Part shown: positions 1-8,853 of the stretch, piece by piece
How positions within the stretch are numbered: position 1 is the first letter of the stretch
Layout of the letters: every line of letters starts with the position of its first letter
Notes under the pieces: generated by a model
Seen by the model: only the letters and a program-made list of their open reading frames with translations
What the model was told of the DNA's origin: nothing
The model's database searches: none
Program-made: the position numbers and the translations under genes
Source: CALKXV01 sp965228905
GTDB lineage: Bacteria > Pseudomonadota > Alphaproteobacteria > Rhodobacterales > Rhodobacteraceae
Assembly (NCBI GenBank): GCA_965228905.1
Contig: CBDDII010000002.1
Location: 124,001 to 188,000 of the forward strand
Direction: 5' to 3'
Length of the DNA stretch: 64,000 bases

Positions 1-23
1 GACATCTTATTACGGACATTGAG

Positions 24-380
24 ATGGCGAATCCGGTTAGTGTGCAAGAAGTTGTAACAGAAAAGGCGAAAGAGATTTATAGTGTTTCCAGAGATTTGCT
101 GGATGCGACGAGAGACTTCGGCGGTGGCGTATCTATGCTGGGGATCACATTACACTTCAGCTACGAAAAGTCGATCAAAAATACTCTTGTCGTAGGTGCT
201 GCCGGCGGAAAGTTCGCTGAACATTTGTTTGGTCCCGAGGTGACAGGTTCGGCAGCGATCATAGCCGCGTTTGCAGGGCTTAGTACCTCCATTAGATTCT
301 CGCGGGACAAGCGGCGATCACTTGTCGCCAATACAAATTTTCCTTACGCAGTAATTCCCAAGCTCCAATTCGGAGCGTAG
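24..380 (+). CDS. AT-rich hypothetical protein, possibly C-terminal part of a longer gene
   Basis: I do not recognise this 118-residue product. It has a charged, probably helical N-terminal part and two alanine/glycine-rich hydrophobic stretches at about residues 55-85 that could be membrane-associated. The same frame stays open from the ATG at 24 back to position 3, so the real start may lie outside the window and this may be only the C-terminus. Codon choice (many AAT, TAT, AGT and AGA codons) is far more AT-rich than the genes from 526 onward, which suggests acquisition. It ends at TAG 378-380 and is convergent with ettA. Confidence 0.5.
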   Translation: MANPVSVQEVVTEKAKEIYSVSRDLLDATRDFGGGVSMLGITLHFSYEKSIKNTLVVGAAGGKFAEHLFGPEVTGSAAIIAAFAGLSTSIRFSRDKRRSLVANTNFPYAVIPKLQFGA

Positions 381-507
381 TCGAAAAGAAGTGAATAGTT
401 GGCGAAAATTGTTAACCTAGCCACTTCGCCTCAACCGGGGTCCGCTTGCTGTTTTGACTCACCCAATTCCGATTTCGCGCACTCGTCGAACCCAAACAGG
501 AAGAATA

Positions 508-524
508 GCGGGGTGAAACCCCGC
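508..524 (-). terminator. Hairpin terminator of ettA
   Basis: A perfect 7-bp stem, GCGGGGT and ACCCCGC, closes a 3-nt loop directly after the ettA stop codon. On the minus strand it is followed by TATTCTTCC, a modest T-rich tract. Position and shape suit a terminator for ettA and perhaps for the convergent gene ending at 380. The weak T-tract keeps confidence moderate. Confidence 0.5.
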
Positions 525-525
525 C

Positions 526-2181
<1,656 letters not shown>

Positions 2182-2258
2182 GGGGGTCTCCGATCCGCTT
2201 GTTGTGAGGGACTTACCCTGTGGGCGCGGAGGGTGCAATTGGCAGGGTGGACGGGTTT

Positions 2259-3551
2259 TCAGCTTGCCGTGAGAATGGCGTTCAGTCGTTGGCGCAGCTT
2301 GTGACCGCGCAGTGGATTGACCGTCTCGACCCAGGCGATCTGACCGGACAGCCGGTTCAGGAAGGCAGGGTCGCGGCGGCGGGCATCCTCGGGACGGGAC
2401 AGGTGGTGAAGGATCGCCTTCAGCCGGTCATAGTCGCGCCGGTCGATGTTGGCCCTGGCGTTCACGACGATGCCCGTGACTTTCTGTTGCCGGTGGCGGG
2501 GCATGATGCGGGTTTTCCCCGGGTTGAGGTTAATTCCCTCGTCCATCACGACGGCAGGCACGGCATCGAGCAGGACGTTCCTGATATGGGGATCGCCGGA
2601 AAAGGTCAGGTCATCGGCGTAGCGGGTGTAGGTGGCACCGAGGCGGCGGGCGAGGCCGGAAAGACGGCAATCCAGACGGTAGGCCGATGCGTTTGCCAGC
2701 GCGGGCGAAGTGGGCGCACCTTGGGGCAGGTGGCGCGTTGAAAGGTGGTGCCGCGCGGCAAGATGGTCGGTTTTCAGGATCGCATCCGGCGTTATCGCAC
2801 TTGTCAGACCGGCAAGGTTACGGGCGACCGCCTCGGGGTAGCCGAAAGCGCGGAACAATCCATAAAGCCGGGCCATGCTGATGCCGGGGAAGAAATCCGA
2901 CACGTCGAAGGAAATGACCAGGGCTTCGCCCGCGTGGCTTGCAGCGGCCTTGATGCAATTGCGTCCGGGGCAAAAGCCCATGGCGGCAGGGTGGACCGGG
3001 ACGTGGGCAAGCAGCCCGTGCAGGATGCGCCGTTGCAGTTTCTTCAGAAACGGGCGCGGTTCTTCGATCAGGCGCAGGGTGCCGTTTTTCTTGGGGTGCA
3101 GGTGGTGTCGATAGTGCGGGCCGAAGGGATCGTCCGAGCGGGCGGACAGGCCGCGCAGGTCTGCGAACCGGATCAGGTGATCGGGCGTGATCGCCATCCA
3201 ATCGGCCAGTTCGGCGGGCGTGGTCAACCGGGGTAGGGTCAGGTCGGAAAGTGCGGGGTCGGGGTGAAATCCGGGTTGCGACAGGACCGGTGCGGGCTGG
3301 AGGTTGTAGCGTCGGGCGAATGTGAACAGCCGTTCGGTTTCCGTCTGTTCGCCAAGCCAGCGCAGGATCAGGTTCGCATCCGGTGCAGCACCGAGGGGAA
3401 ATTGCTGTTTCAGCCTTTTGGCAAGCGGTGCGGCGAGGCGGGACAAATGGCGCGGCAAGCGTTCGCCCAGGCGCTGTCTGATGGCTGCTTCGTGCCAGGC
3501 GCTTTGGCTGAGGGATACCGCAATGGGGTGGAGGATGGTGGAGCGTCGCAT
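2259..3551 (-). CDS. Retron-type reverse transcriptase with N-terminal extension
   Basis: This RNA-directed DNA polymerase has 430 residues from ATG 3551. From that start, residues about 106-160 hold the usual RT entry region (TPAELADWM, then YRHHLHPKKNG at 147-157). AAASH at 202-206 sits where retron RTs carry NAxxH. The catalytic palm shows FDVSDFFPGI (215-224), LPQGAPTSP (275-283) and YADD (311-314), and VTG at 358-360 matches the retron signature. No maturase or HNH domain follows, so it is not a group II intron protein. Residues 1-105 are an extra basic, helical region that I cannot name. The start is placed at the second ATG of ATGATG, where GGGG has better spacing. Earlier in-frame starts would fall inside the structured leader. 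Adjacent genes (nitrile hydratase, ettA) are not obvious retron effectors. Confidence 0.9.
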   Translation of the reverse strand: MRRSTILHPIAVSLSQSAWHEAAIRQRLGERLPRHLSRLAAPLAKRLKQQFPLGAAPDANLILRWLGEQTETERLFTFARRYNLQPAPVLSQPGFHPDPALSDLTLPRLTTPAELADWMAITPDHLIRFADLRGLSARSDDPFGPHYRHHLHPKKNGTLRLIEEPRPFLKKLQRRILHGLLAHVPVHPAAMGFCPGRNCIKAAASHAGEALVISFDVSDFFPGISMARLYGLFRAFGYPEAVARNLAGLTSAITPDAILKTDHLAARHHLSTRHLPQGAPTSPALANASAYRLDCRLSGLARRLGATYTRYADDLTFSGDPHIRNVLLDAVPAVVMDEGINLNPGKTRIMPRHRQQKVTGIVVNARANIDRRDYDRLKAILHHLSRPEDARRRDPAFLNRLSGQIAWVETVNPLRGHKLRQRLNAILTAS

Positions 3552-3568
3552 CATTTGCCCCGATCTGA

Positions 3569-3708
3569 AACGGGCCTCAACCTCTCGTATCCTGCATGAC
3601 CAGCCGTGGGTGAAGCCCACTGACGGTCATGCGTCGCATGTCCAGGCTCGTTGTCGAAGGGCGGGGATGCCCCGCCCGGCCGGTCAGACCGGCGTCTTGA
3701 GGCCCGTT
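3569..3708 (-). ncRNA. Candidate retron msr-msd noncoding RNA
   Basis: This 140-nt segment precedes the reverse transcriptase. On the minus strand it starts with AACGGGCCTCAA (3708-3697) and ends with the exact reverse complement TTGAGGCCCGTT (3580-3569), like the a1/a2 repeats of retron RNAs. A G follows a1 at 3696. Next come two msr-like hairpins, GCCGGTC/GACCGGC (3679-3693) and GGGCGGGG/CCCCGCCC (3659-3677). After those comes a long msd-like hairpin in which GCATGACC (3632-3625) pairs with GGTCATGC (3601-3594), continuing across a 4x4 internal loop into a 5-bp GTGGG/CCCAC helix with a 5-nt loop. The a2 repeat ends 17 nt before the RT start codon. The structure is read directly; the retron role is inferred from order and from the RT motifs. 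Confidence 0.72.
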
Positions 3709-3721
3709 CCAGTCGAAGGGG

Positions 3722-3749
3722 AGCGTAGTGGTTTGACGATTTGCGTCAA
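3722..3749 (-). promoter_or_regulatory. Possible promoter for the retron RNA
   Basis: On the minus strand TTGACG (3749-3744) is followed after 16 nt by TACGCT (3727-3722), a good -35 and a poor -10 match. Initiation would fall near 3714, a few bases before the a1 repeat at 3708, which fits a retron RNA 5' end. TTGACG also forms a 6-bp hairpin with CGTCAA over the stop codon of the upstream gene, so the site could instead be a weak terminator. Confidence 0.3.
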
Positions 3750-4078
3750 GTTTCGCCGGGTTTGAGTATCACCGGTTTCCCATGAGGTGTGCGCCGATAG
3801 GCGTCTTCCCAGTCTGCCTTGCGGGTGGCGAGCGCGTGGTTGTCGAGGGGGGAAACGGTCTCCAAGGCGTCGAGCGCGGCGAGGTAGTAGGTTTCTTCGG
3901 TGTCGGGGGCGCCACTTGTTTCCGCGTCGCGAAGGGCGGCTCCGAGTGCTTCGGCCCAGTGGTTGGGATCGACCTGGCCCGCGCGGATCAGGGCTTGGGC
4001 GTTTGCCAGCACTTGCGCGTGCCAAGGCTCGGCGAAGGCGTGACCAACGGGGGCGAGCGGGTCGTCAGGCGCTTGCAA
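3746..4078 (-). CDS. Nitrile hydratase accessory (activator) protein
   Basis: The 110-residue product matches the small nitrile hydratase accessory family needed for cobalt loading or maturation of the enzyme. Its core (AFAEPWHAQVLANAQAL, then WAEALGAAL and a C-terminal region with WEDAYRRTPHG) resembles the N-terminal fold of the beta subunit. The likely start is TTG at 4078-4076, which overlaps the end of the beta gene by 14 nt. The frame is open further upstream, but only the part after this TTG resembles the family. It is the third gene of the alpha-beta-accessory operon. No activator GTPase or transporter is seen in the window. Confidence 0.75.
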   Translation of the reverse strand: MQAPDDPLAPVGHAFAEPWHAQVLANAQALIRAGQVDPNHWAEALGAALRDAETSGAPDTEETYYLAALDALETVSPLDNHALATRKADWEDAYRRTPHGKPVILKPGET

Positions 4079-4712
4079 GATAGGGTTCCCACAGGTCGAG
4101 GCAGACGGTGTCGTCCGGGTTTTCGACGTCGTCCCAAAGATCGCCTGCGCGAAATTCCACAGTGTAAAGGTGGTGGGCGATGTGTTCGCCGCGTGCTCCG
4201 GCGTCAGCGTATAGGTGCGCACCGTGATGGGCGATGACGGTGCCCGTGGCAGCGCGCGCATAGGCGGGTAAGCGCGTGTGCCCAGGTGAAGGACGGGCAT
4301 TGGTGCGGACGGTATCGCCGGTGGCGAAGGCCGGTGGTGCCTCCGGCGCACGTTCGAAAGAGACGTTCATGCCTTTTTGCAACGCTTCGCAGTCGTCCTT
4401 TGTCAGTACTGCGGGGGAGCCATGCGGTTCGACCGCCTTTCCCGTCACGCATTCGTCCAGGGTGTAATCCCCCGCGTCGATGGCGAGCGCCATGCCGTTG
4501 ACGTTCCATTTCTGGAAATAGGGAACGGAGAGATAGACCGAGGGCGGCATGGCCTCCAGCGCGTGGCGGAACCAGTCGATGGTTACGCCCGGTGTTCCAA
4601 CAAGTTTGGTCAGCGCCCATTGGCGGCGTTCCCAATCTTCGCGATAGTCGGGGCTGTCTACCTCGATTGGGCCAAAACTTTCCTTGCCGCCAAGATCCTG
4701 GGGGCCGTCCAT
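4065..4712 (-). CDS. nthB: Nitrile hydratase subunit beta
   Basis: This is the beta subunit of nitrile hydratase, which hydrates nitriles to amides in the cytoplasm. The 215-residue protein starts MDGPQDLGGKESFGP, a typical beta-subunit opening. It ends with the SH3-like barrel that packs on alpha (GDTVRTNARPSPGHTRLPAYARAATG, HHLYTVEF, LWEPYL). The ATG at 4712-4710 shares one base with the alpha stop codon (TGATG), indicating translational coupling. Its length is close to the usual 210-230 residues. Confidence 0.9.
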   Translation of the reverse strand: MDGPQDLGGKESFGPIEVDSPDYREDWERRQWALTKLVGTPGVTIDWFRHALEAMPPSVYLSVPYFQKWNVNGMALAIDAGDYTLDECVTGKAVEPHGSPAVLTKDDCEALQKGMNVSFERAPEAPPAFATGDTVRTNARPSPGHTRLPAYARAATGTVIAHHGAHLYADAGARGEHIAHHLYTVEFRAGDLWDDVENPDDTVCLDLWEPYLASA

Positions 4713-5353
4713 CAGGCGGGCTCCAGGGGAAGGTCGCGCATGGTGCCGATCATGCTGTCGCGGGTGATGATGGCGGCGAGTTGATCGGCGCTCCACCCCT
4801 CGGTGCCGGCAGGGCGTTCGGGGATGACGAGGTAGCGCAGTTCAGCCGTCGAGTCCCAGACGCGGACTTTGACGGTATCGGGCAGGGTGACGCCAAACTC
4901 GGCCAGCACCGCGCGGGGTTCCTTGACGGCGCGCGCGCGGTAGGCGGCAGAGCGATACCAGATGGGCGACATGCCGAGGATGGAAAACGGGTAGCAGGAG
5001 CAAAGCGTGCAGACGACAAGGTTGTGGACCTCGGGCGTATTCTGCACTGCCTTCAGATGTTCGGTGGCGTGGCCTTCGTAACCGAAATCCTTGATAGCTT
5101 GCCCGGCGTCTTTCATCAGGCGGTCGTGATAGGTGGGATCAGTCCAGGCCCGAGCGATGACTTTTGCGCCGCGCTTGGGGCCAATGCGTTCAGCATACAT
5201 TTCAACCCAGTTGTCGATGCTTTCCTGGGCGACAAGGCCCTTTTCCACCACGAGGCTTTCCAGCGCCTTCACCCGCAAGGCCGGGTCGGTCGGCAGATGG
5301 CTGTGAAGCTCGCGGTGGATGTGTTCGATTTTTCTGGTGTCAAAGCTGGGCAT
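4712..5353 (-). CDS. nthA: Nitrile hydratase subunit alpha, cobalt type
   Basis: This is the catalytic metal-binding subunit, 213 residues. The claw motif is C115-T-L-C118-S-C120 (VCTLCSCYP). Threonine in the second position is the established mark of low-spin cobalt enzymes; iron enzymes have CSLCSC. C118 and C120 would be oxidised to sulfinic and sulfenic acids. The gene heads the alpha-beta-accessory operon and lies 31 nt after a LuxR-type regulator on the same strand, so the regulator may be co-transcribed or may control the operon. No amidase gene is adjacent. Confidence 0.93.
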   Translation of the reverse strand: MPSFDTRKIEHIHRELHSHLPTDPALRVKALESLVVEKGLVAQESIDNWVEMYAERIGPKRGAKVIARAWTDPTYHDRLMKDAGQAIKDFGYEGHATEHLKAVQNTPEVHNLVVCTLCSCYPFSILGMSPIWYRSAAYRARAVKEPRAVLAEFGVTLPDTVKVRVWDSTAELRYLVIPERPAGTEGWSADQLAAIITRDSMIGTMRDLPLEPA

Positions 5354-5384
5354 GGCCGGACGGTGGCAGCGCCGGGGCTTTGCG

Positions 5385-6002
5385 TCAAGCTCTGGCGGTG
5401 ACGCCCGACAAAAGCTCTTCGACCAGATAAGACGTCAGTTGCTGGCGGTTGGCGCAGCCGGATTTGCGGTAGATCGCGTTCAACTGCGATTTGATGGTTG
5501 AGGCACCTGTGCCGCGCAACTCGGCAATCTCGGCGTTGGAAAAGCCCTTCATCGCGAAGACGGCGACTTCCTTTTCAGAGGGCGACAGTTCCCATGCCAG
5601 GAACAGGTCGTCGAGGTGGGTCTGGAATTTGCCTGAGGCGACATCGACCTGTCGGCTGAGATCGGTGACCCGGCGGAAGGACTGCGACAGCACCAACGCG
5701 GTGGTGAACATGCCGGCCAAAAGCCCGATGCTGGCACCGATCTGGATGATCTCCTGGAACTCGTAAGGCAGCGGCGTGTGCCGGATGCCAAGAACTTCGG
5801 ACCAGAGATCGGCCAGAAAGACGAGGGCGCTCAGGCCCTGGATCGCCAGAAGGACATAAAGAATGCGTCGCGAGTGTCTTTTCTCGGAATGCGTGTCGTC
5901 GCGCTGCCCGGCTGGTTCGGGAAGTTCCTGGAACCCTATCGCCGTGCTGAGCGACAAGGGATCAACCACCCAGTCCGACAGAGACCGAGACGCCGCCGAC
6001 AT
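5385..6002 (-). CDS. Membrane-anchored LuxR-family transcriptional regulator
   Basis: This 205-residue protein has two hydrophobic helices (about residues 45-66, ILYVLLAIQGLSALVFLADL, and about 82-103, IIQIGASIGLLAGMFTTALV). A C-terminal GerE/LuxR helix-turn-helix follows (LSPSEKEVAVFAMKGFSNAEIAE, TIKSQLNAIYRKSG). It therefore probably senses something at the inner membrane while bound to it. ATG 6002 is chosen because GGAG lies 9 nt upstream. This start overlaps the preceding gene by 41 nt in another frame. The position directly before nthA suggests a link to nitrile hydratase expression, but that is inference. Confidence 0.75.
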   Translation of the reverse strand: MSAASRSLSDWVVDPLSLSTAIGFQELPEPAGQRDDTHSEKRHSRRILYVLLAIQGLSALVFLADLWSEVLGIRHTPLPYEFQEIIQIGASIGLLAGMFTTALVLSQSFRRVTDLSRQVDVASGKFQTHLDDLFLAWELSPSEKEVAVFAMKGFSNAEIAELRGTGASTIKSQLNAIYRKSGCANRQQLTSYLVEELLSGVTARA

Positions 6003-6438
6003 TGGCATCGACTCCGACACCACCGTCGCCTGCGGATGCGCCGACGCTTACCCCGCCTGCATCTACGCCAGCAGAGATGCCCCCTCCGGAACTTGAACCA
6101 GAGGAGGCATTTTGCCTTTGCGTTTTCGTTTCATTGGAACCGGCGGCGAAAGTTCTGAGGATCCGGTCGCTGAGGACTTCGCCCGTCGAGCGGCTGACGA
6201 CGACTTCGCGAATGTGTTTCCTGTTCTGCGCACGAATTTTCATGCGCCCCAGAAGTGTCGTTTTGAGGCCGGTGACCTGGTATCCGTTGGTTTCCAGGGT
6301 TTGGATCACATTCAGATATGTCTGGGCCGAGATGGCCACGACAGAGGGCATTCCGATGGATGGCGCGGCCATTGCCGGCGAACCTGCGATGCAGATGCCT
6401 GCGGCAAGGATCAGGGCGGTCGATTTGAAACTGTGCAT
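5962..6438 (-). CDS. Secreted protein with glycine-rich C-terminal repeats
   Basis: The 158-residue product starts with a clear Sec signal peptide ending at about residue 24 (SPAMA). A small PepSY-like region follows (YLNVIQTLETNGYQVTGLK, then VVVSRSTGEVLSDRIL). The C-terminal third is low-complexity, rich in G, V, S and D (AGGVSVGASAGDGG, ANVGGVSVSVGLGG). GAGGGA lies a few bases upstream of the ATG. The function is unknown; periplasmic or surface location is inferred. Its end overlaps the start of the LuxR-type regulator, so the two are probably co-transcribed. Confidence 0.65.
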   Translation of the reverse strand: MHSFKSTALILAAGICIAGSPAMAAPSIGMPSVVAISAQTYLNVIQTLETNGYQVTGLKTTLLGRMKIRAQNRKHIREVVVSRSTGEVLSDRILRTFAAGSNETKTQRQNASSGSSSGGGISAGVDAGGVSVGASAGDGGVGVDANVGGVSVSVGLGG

Positions 6439-6578
6439 GGGTCCCTCGTTTGGTTAAAGGCCGTGCGCGTCTGCATCCGGAAAATTTGTCTAAAATTCAT
6501 GGTTATCATTCATCCCGATTGAGGCGCTAAGATGTCCGCAGAAGGAAATTTTCCTGAAAATGCGGATGTTTCTGTCGG

Positions 6579-6800
6579 TCACAGAGCCTGGCTGCGGATC
6601 GAACGAAAGATCGGCGTAACTGCCGCGAATTGGGTCAACAGAAGTACCTTTGTCCGCTTGGACGGCGTTTCCGGGTACTGTTTCGTCGATTTCTCCAACT
6701 TCTTCAGTGCCTTGGTGCATTCGCCGTTGATACGGTCGATCAAAGCCCTGTCGATTGCAGGTGCGGGGCGGGATTGAGCGGTCGTGGCCAGATCATACAT
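6579..6800 (-). CDS. Small hypothetical protein
   Basis: This is a 73-residue basic protein beginning MYDLATTAQSRPAP, with a central helical region (IDRALIDRINGECTKALKKLEK) and a C-terminus rich in hydrophobic and basic residues. The start is supported by GGAG eight bases upstream of ATG 6800-6798. I recognise no family. An overlapping frame at 6490-6720 has no comparable ribosome binding site and was not adopted. Confidence 0.45.
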   Translation of the reverse strand: MYDLATTAQSRPAPAIDRALIDRINGECTKALKKLEKSTKQYPETPSKRTKVLLLTQFAAVTPIFRSIRSQAL

Positions 6801-7239
6801 TTTCGTTACTCCAGAATTTGCGGTCGTTACTGTGGACGTGGGTGCTGTGGTACGTCGATTTGATGTGCCTTGGTTGTGCAGGGAAAAAGGCGGTTGCTCT
6901 ATTCGTCTCAGGGTCGAAACCGGGCTTTTCCACCCTTTGGGGGATGTGGGAAAGTGGCCTTCGAACATTATTAAGAGATTGATTTTTAATTGAATTTTTG
7001 GATTGCGCGAAAATTGCTGATAATTGGCAGGAAAGCGTCATGTGACAAGCGTTGATAAGGCGTTTGCCAGGATGGAGGGGGGGAATCGGGTTGGCCTTTC
7101 TGCTTCGCGAGGCTCTCCACGCCACGTCTTTGACGCGCTGCAATCCGCTGTCGTTGTCGGTTCGGATCAAAGCTTGCGCCTTAACCGAACGCTAACCAAG
7201 CGCATCGTATCAGCCCGCCAGCGGTAAAGGAGCAGGCCA
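6801..7239. other. Intergenic region with no convincing gene
   Basis: This 439-bp region separates the small minus-strand gene starting at 6800 from the plus-strand gene at 7240. Part of it (about 6960-7030) is noticeably AT-rich and may hold promoters for both directions. I found no tRNA, strong hairpin or well-supported small ORF. Short frames present here lack ribosome binding sites. Confidence 0.5.
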
Positions 7240-8118
7240 ATGGAAGAGCGGTTGTCAGATGCGGATGTGAACATGCTGATGTCGAGCATCCGGACGGGCA
7301 CACCGCTTGCACCGGGTCGTCGGCAGGAGTTTGCGGGAACGACACGCGCACTTCTGGCCCATGCCCGCAGTTATCTGGAAACCTGCCATCTGCTTGCTGA
7401 CCTTTGTCTTGAGGATGTTGCCCGCTTTGATCCGAATGTCGGCGACGAATGGAAAGCGGGGGTTGTCGAGGAAATTCAATGGTGGTGGACCTGGATCAAT
7501 ACCCTGCGCCGTCAGGGCAAGCTGGCGACCTGGGCGCATATCCGTCAGCGCCCGTTTCCTTACGAGGCCGACGTGCTGACCTTTCCGGAAGGCGCGAAAC
7601 TGAGGTGTTTGAACATCGGATGCGGGCCGCGTTCCGATCTGGGCGAGATTTCTGCACGCGAGATCGAGTTCGTTCACATGGATCCGCTTGCGCGGGCCTA
7701 TAACAAGCTGATGGGGTTCCTGGATGCGCCGGGGGGCGGCGATGTCGTCTTTGGCGCGGTGGAGTTTCTGGATCAGTTGGACATTGGCCGGTTCGAGGTG
7801 ATCTCGGCCAAGAATTGCCTGGACCACGCCTATGATGTGCCCAAGGGCCTCAGCCAGATGATCGACCGGCTTGCGCCGCGCGGCATGATTTCTTTGGCCC
7901 ACTATGAGAACGAGGCGGAGGCGCAGAACTACCTTGGCTTTCACAAGTGGAATATCGAGTTGAAGGACGGCAAGATCCACATGTGGTCGAAGGAGCGAAG
8001 CGAGGTGTTCGATCACGAAGCGGAAGGATTTCGCCTGCGTGTCACACGCGAGACCATGCAAAAGACAAACGGGCTGGAGCACACGTTTCTGGGGCTGGAC
8101 CTGATCCGGGGCTGGTAG
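7240..8118 (+). CDS. SAM-dependent methyltransferase-like protein
   Basis: The 292-residue protein has an N-terminal helical region of about 120 residues with a tryptophan cluster (IQWWWTWINTLRRQGK). A class I methyltransferase-like Rossmann region follows: LRCLNIGCGPRSDLGE at about 121-136, a second strand EFVHMDPLA, and a third FEVISAKNCLDHAYD. The substrate is unknown. AGGAG precedes the ATG. It lies 53 nt upstream of nadD on the same strand and may share its transcript. Confidence 0.65.
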   Translation: MEERLSDADVNMLMSSIRTGTPLAPGRRQEFAGTTRALLAHARSYLETCHLLADLCLEDVARFDPNVGDEWKAGVVEEIQWWWTWINTLRRQGKLATWAHIRQRPFPYEADVLTFPEGAKLRCLNIGCGPRSDLGEISAREIEFVHMDPLARAYNKLMGFLDAPGGGDVVFGAVEFLDQLDIGRFEVISAKNCLDHAYDVPKGLSQMIDRLAPRGMISLAHYENEAEAQNYLGFHKWNIELKDGKIHMWSKERSEVFDHEAEGFRLRVTRETMQKTNGLEHTFLGLDLIRGW

Positions 8119-8171
8119 CCTTCGCGCCTTTCCACTGGACATTCCGCTGCGTGCGGGTAGGCCTTCTTGCA

Positions 8172-8777
8172 ATGAAACAGGGATTTCCTCTGGCACAGCC
8201 CGGCATGTGCATCGGGCTTTTGGGCGGGTCGTTCGATCCGGCCCATGAAGGCCATGCGCATATCACGCGCGAAGCGCTGAAGCGGTTGGGGCTGGACGAG
8301 GTCTGGTGGCTGGTTTCCCCCGGCAATCCGCTGAAGACGCGCGGCCCGGCCCCGCTGGACGATCGCCTGCGCCACGCAAGAAAGGTGATGCAGCATCCGA
8401 AGGTGCAGGTGACCGATCTGGAGGCAAAGCTGGGCACGCGTTATACGTTTCAGACGCTGTTGCGGTTGATCGACCTTTACCCCGGCGTGCGGTTCGTCTG
8501 GCTGATGGGGGCTGACAACCTTGCCGATTTTCACCGTTGGGAAAACTGGCGCGATATCATGGAGTTGCTGCCCGTCGCCGTGCTGGCCCGCCCCGGGCAG
8601 CGCATCTCGGCAAGGATGTCTGTTGCCGCCCGATATTTCCGGCGCGACCGCCTTTTGGGACGCGAAGCGCTTCGCCTGCGAAACGCAGCACCTCCGGCCT
8701 GGGTGTTTCTGAACGTTCCCTTAAATGACCTGTCGTCGACAAGCATTCGCGCGCAGGGCGATTGGGCTTCGGGTTGA
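8172..8777 (+). CDS. nadD: Nicotinate-nucleotide adenylyltransferase
   Basis: NadD adenylates nicotinate mononucleotide in NAD synthesis. The nucleotidyltransferase motif GGSFDPAHEGHAHI gives the conserved HxGH, and the C-terminal SSTSIR matches the second substrate motif. The 201-residue length is normal. ATG 8172 is adopted; a start at the internal MCIGLLGG about 11 codons later is possible because the upstream residues are not conserved and no strong ribosome binding site is visible. Confidence 0.93.
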   Translation: MKQGFPLAQPGMCIGLLGGSFDPAHEGHAHITREALKRLGLDEVWWLVSPGNPLKTRGPAPLDDRLRHARKVMQHPKVQVTDLEAKLGTRYTFQTLLRLIDLYPGVRFVWLMGADNLADFHRWENWRDIMELLPVAVLARPGQRISARMSVAARYFRRDRLLGREALRLRNAAPPAWVFLNVPLNDLSSTSIRAQGDWASG

Positions 8778-8853
8778 CGCGCCGCGGTCACATTTTCGTA
8801 TCTTGGTGCGAAGGGCGCTTGTCTCGCGAAGCAAGGTTTCGGATAACGCGGCA

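Noticed and set aside
3659..3677. Simple terminator of the nitrile hydratase operon
   Set aside because: The GC hairpin has no T-run and forms part of a larger structure closed by the 12-bp repeat, so a terminator alone does not explain it.
2259..3708. Group II intron
   Set aside because: The RT lacks maturase and HNH regions, no intron domain V is visible downstream, and the VTG motif and upstream a1/a2 repeat favour a retron.
2259..3708. Diversity-generating retroelement
   Set aside because: No template/variable repeat pair was seen near the RT and the motifs are of retron type.
6490..6720. A 76-codon minus-strand frame
   Set aside because: It overlaps the 73-residue gene at 6579-6800, which has a proper ribosome binding site, and has none itself.
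7024..7227. A 67-codon plus-strand frame before the methyltransferase-like gene
   Set aside because: No ribosome binding site and no protein-like pattern; it probably lies in the leader region.
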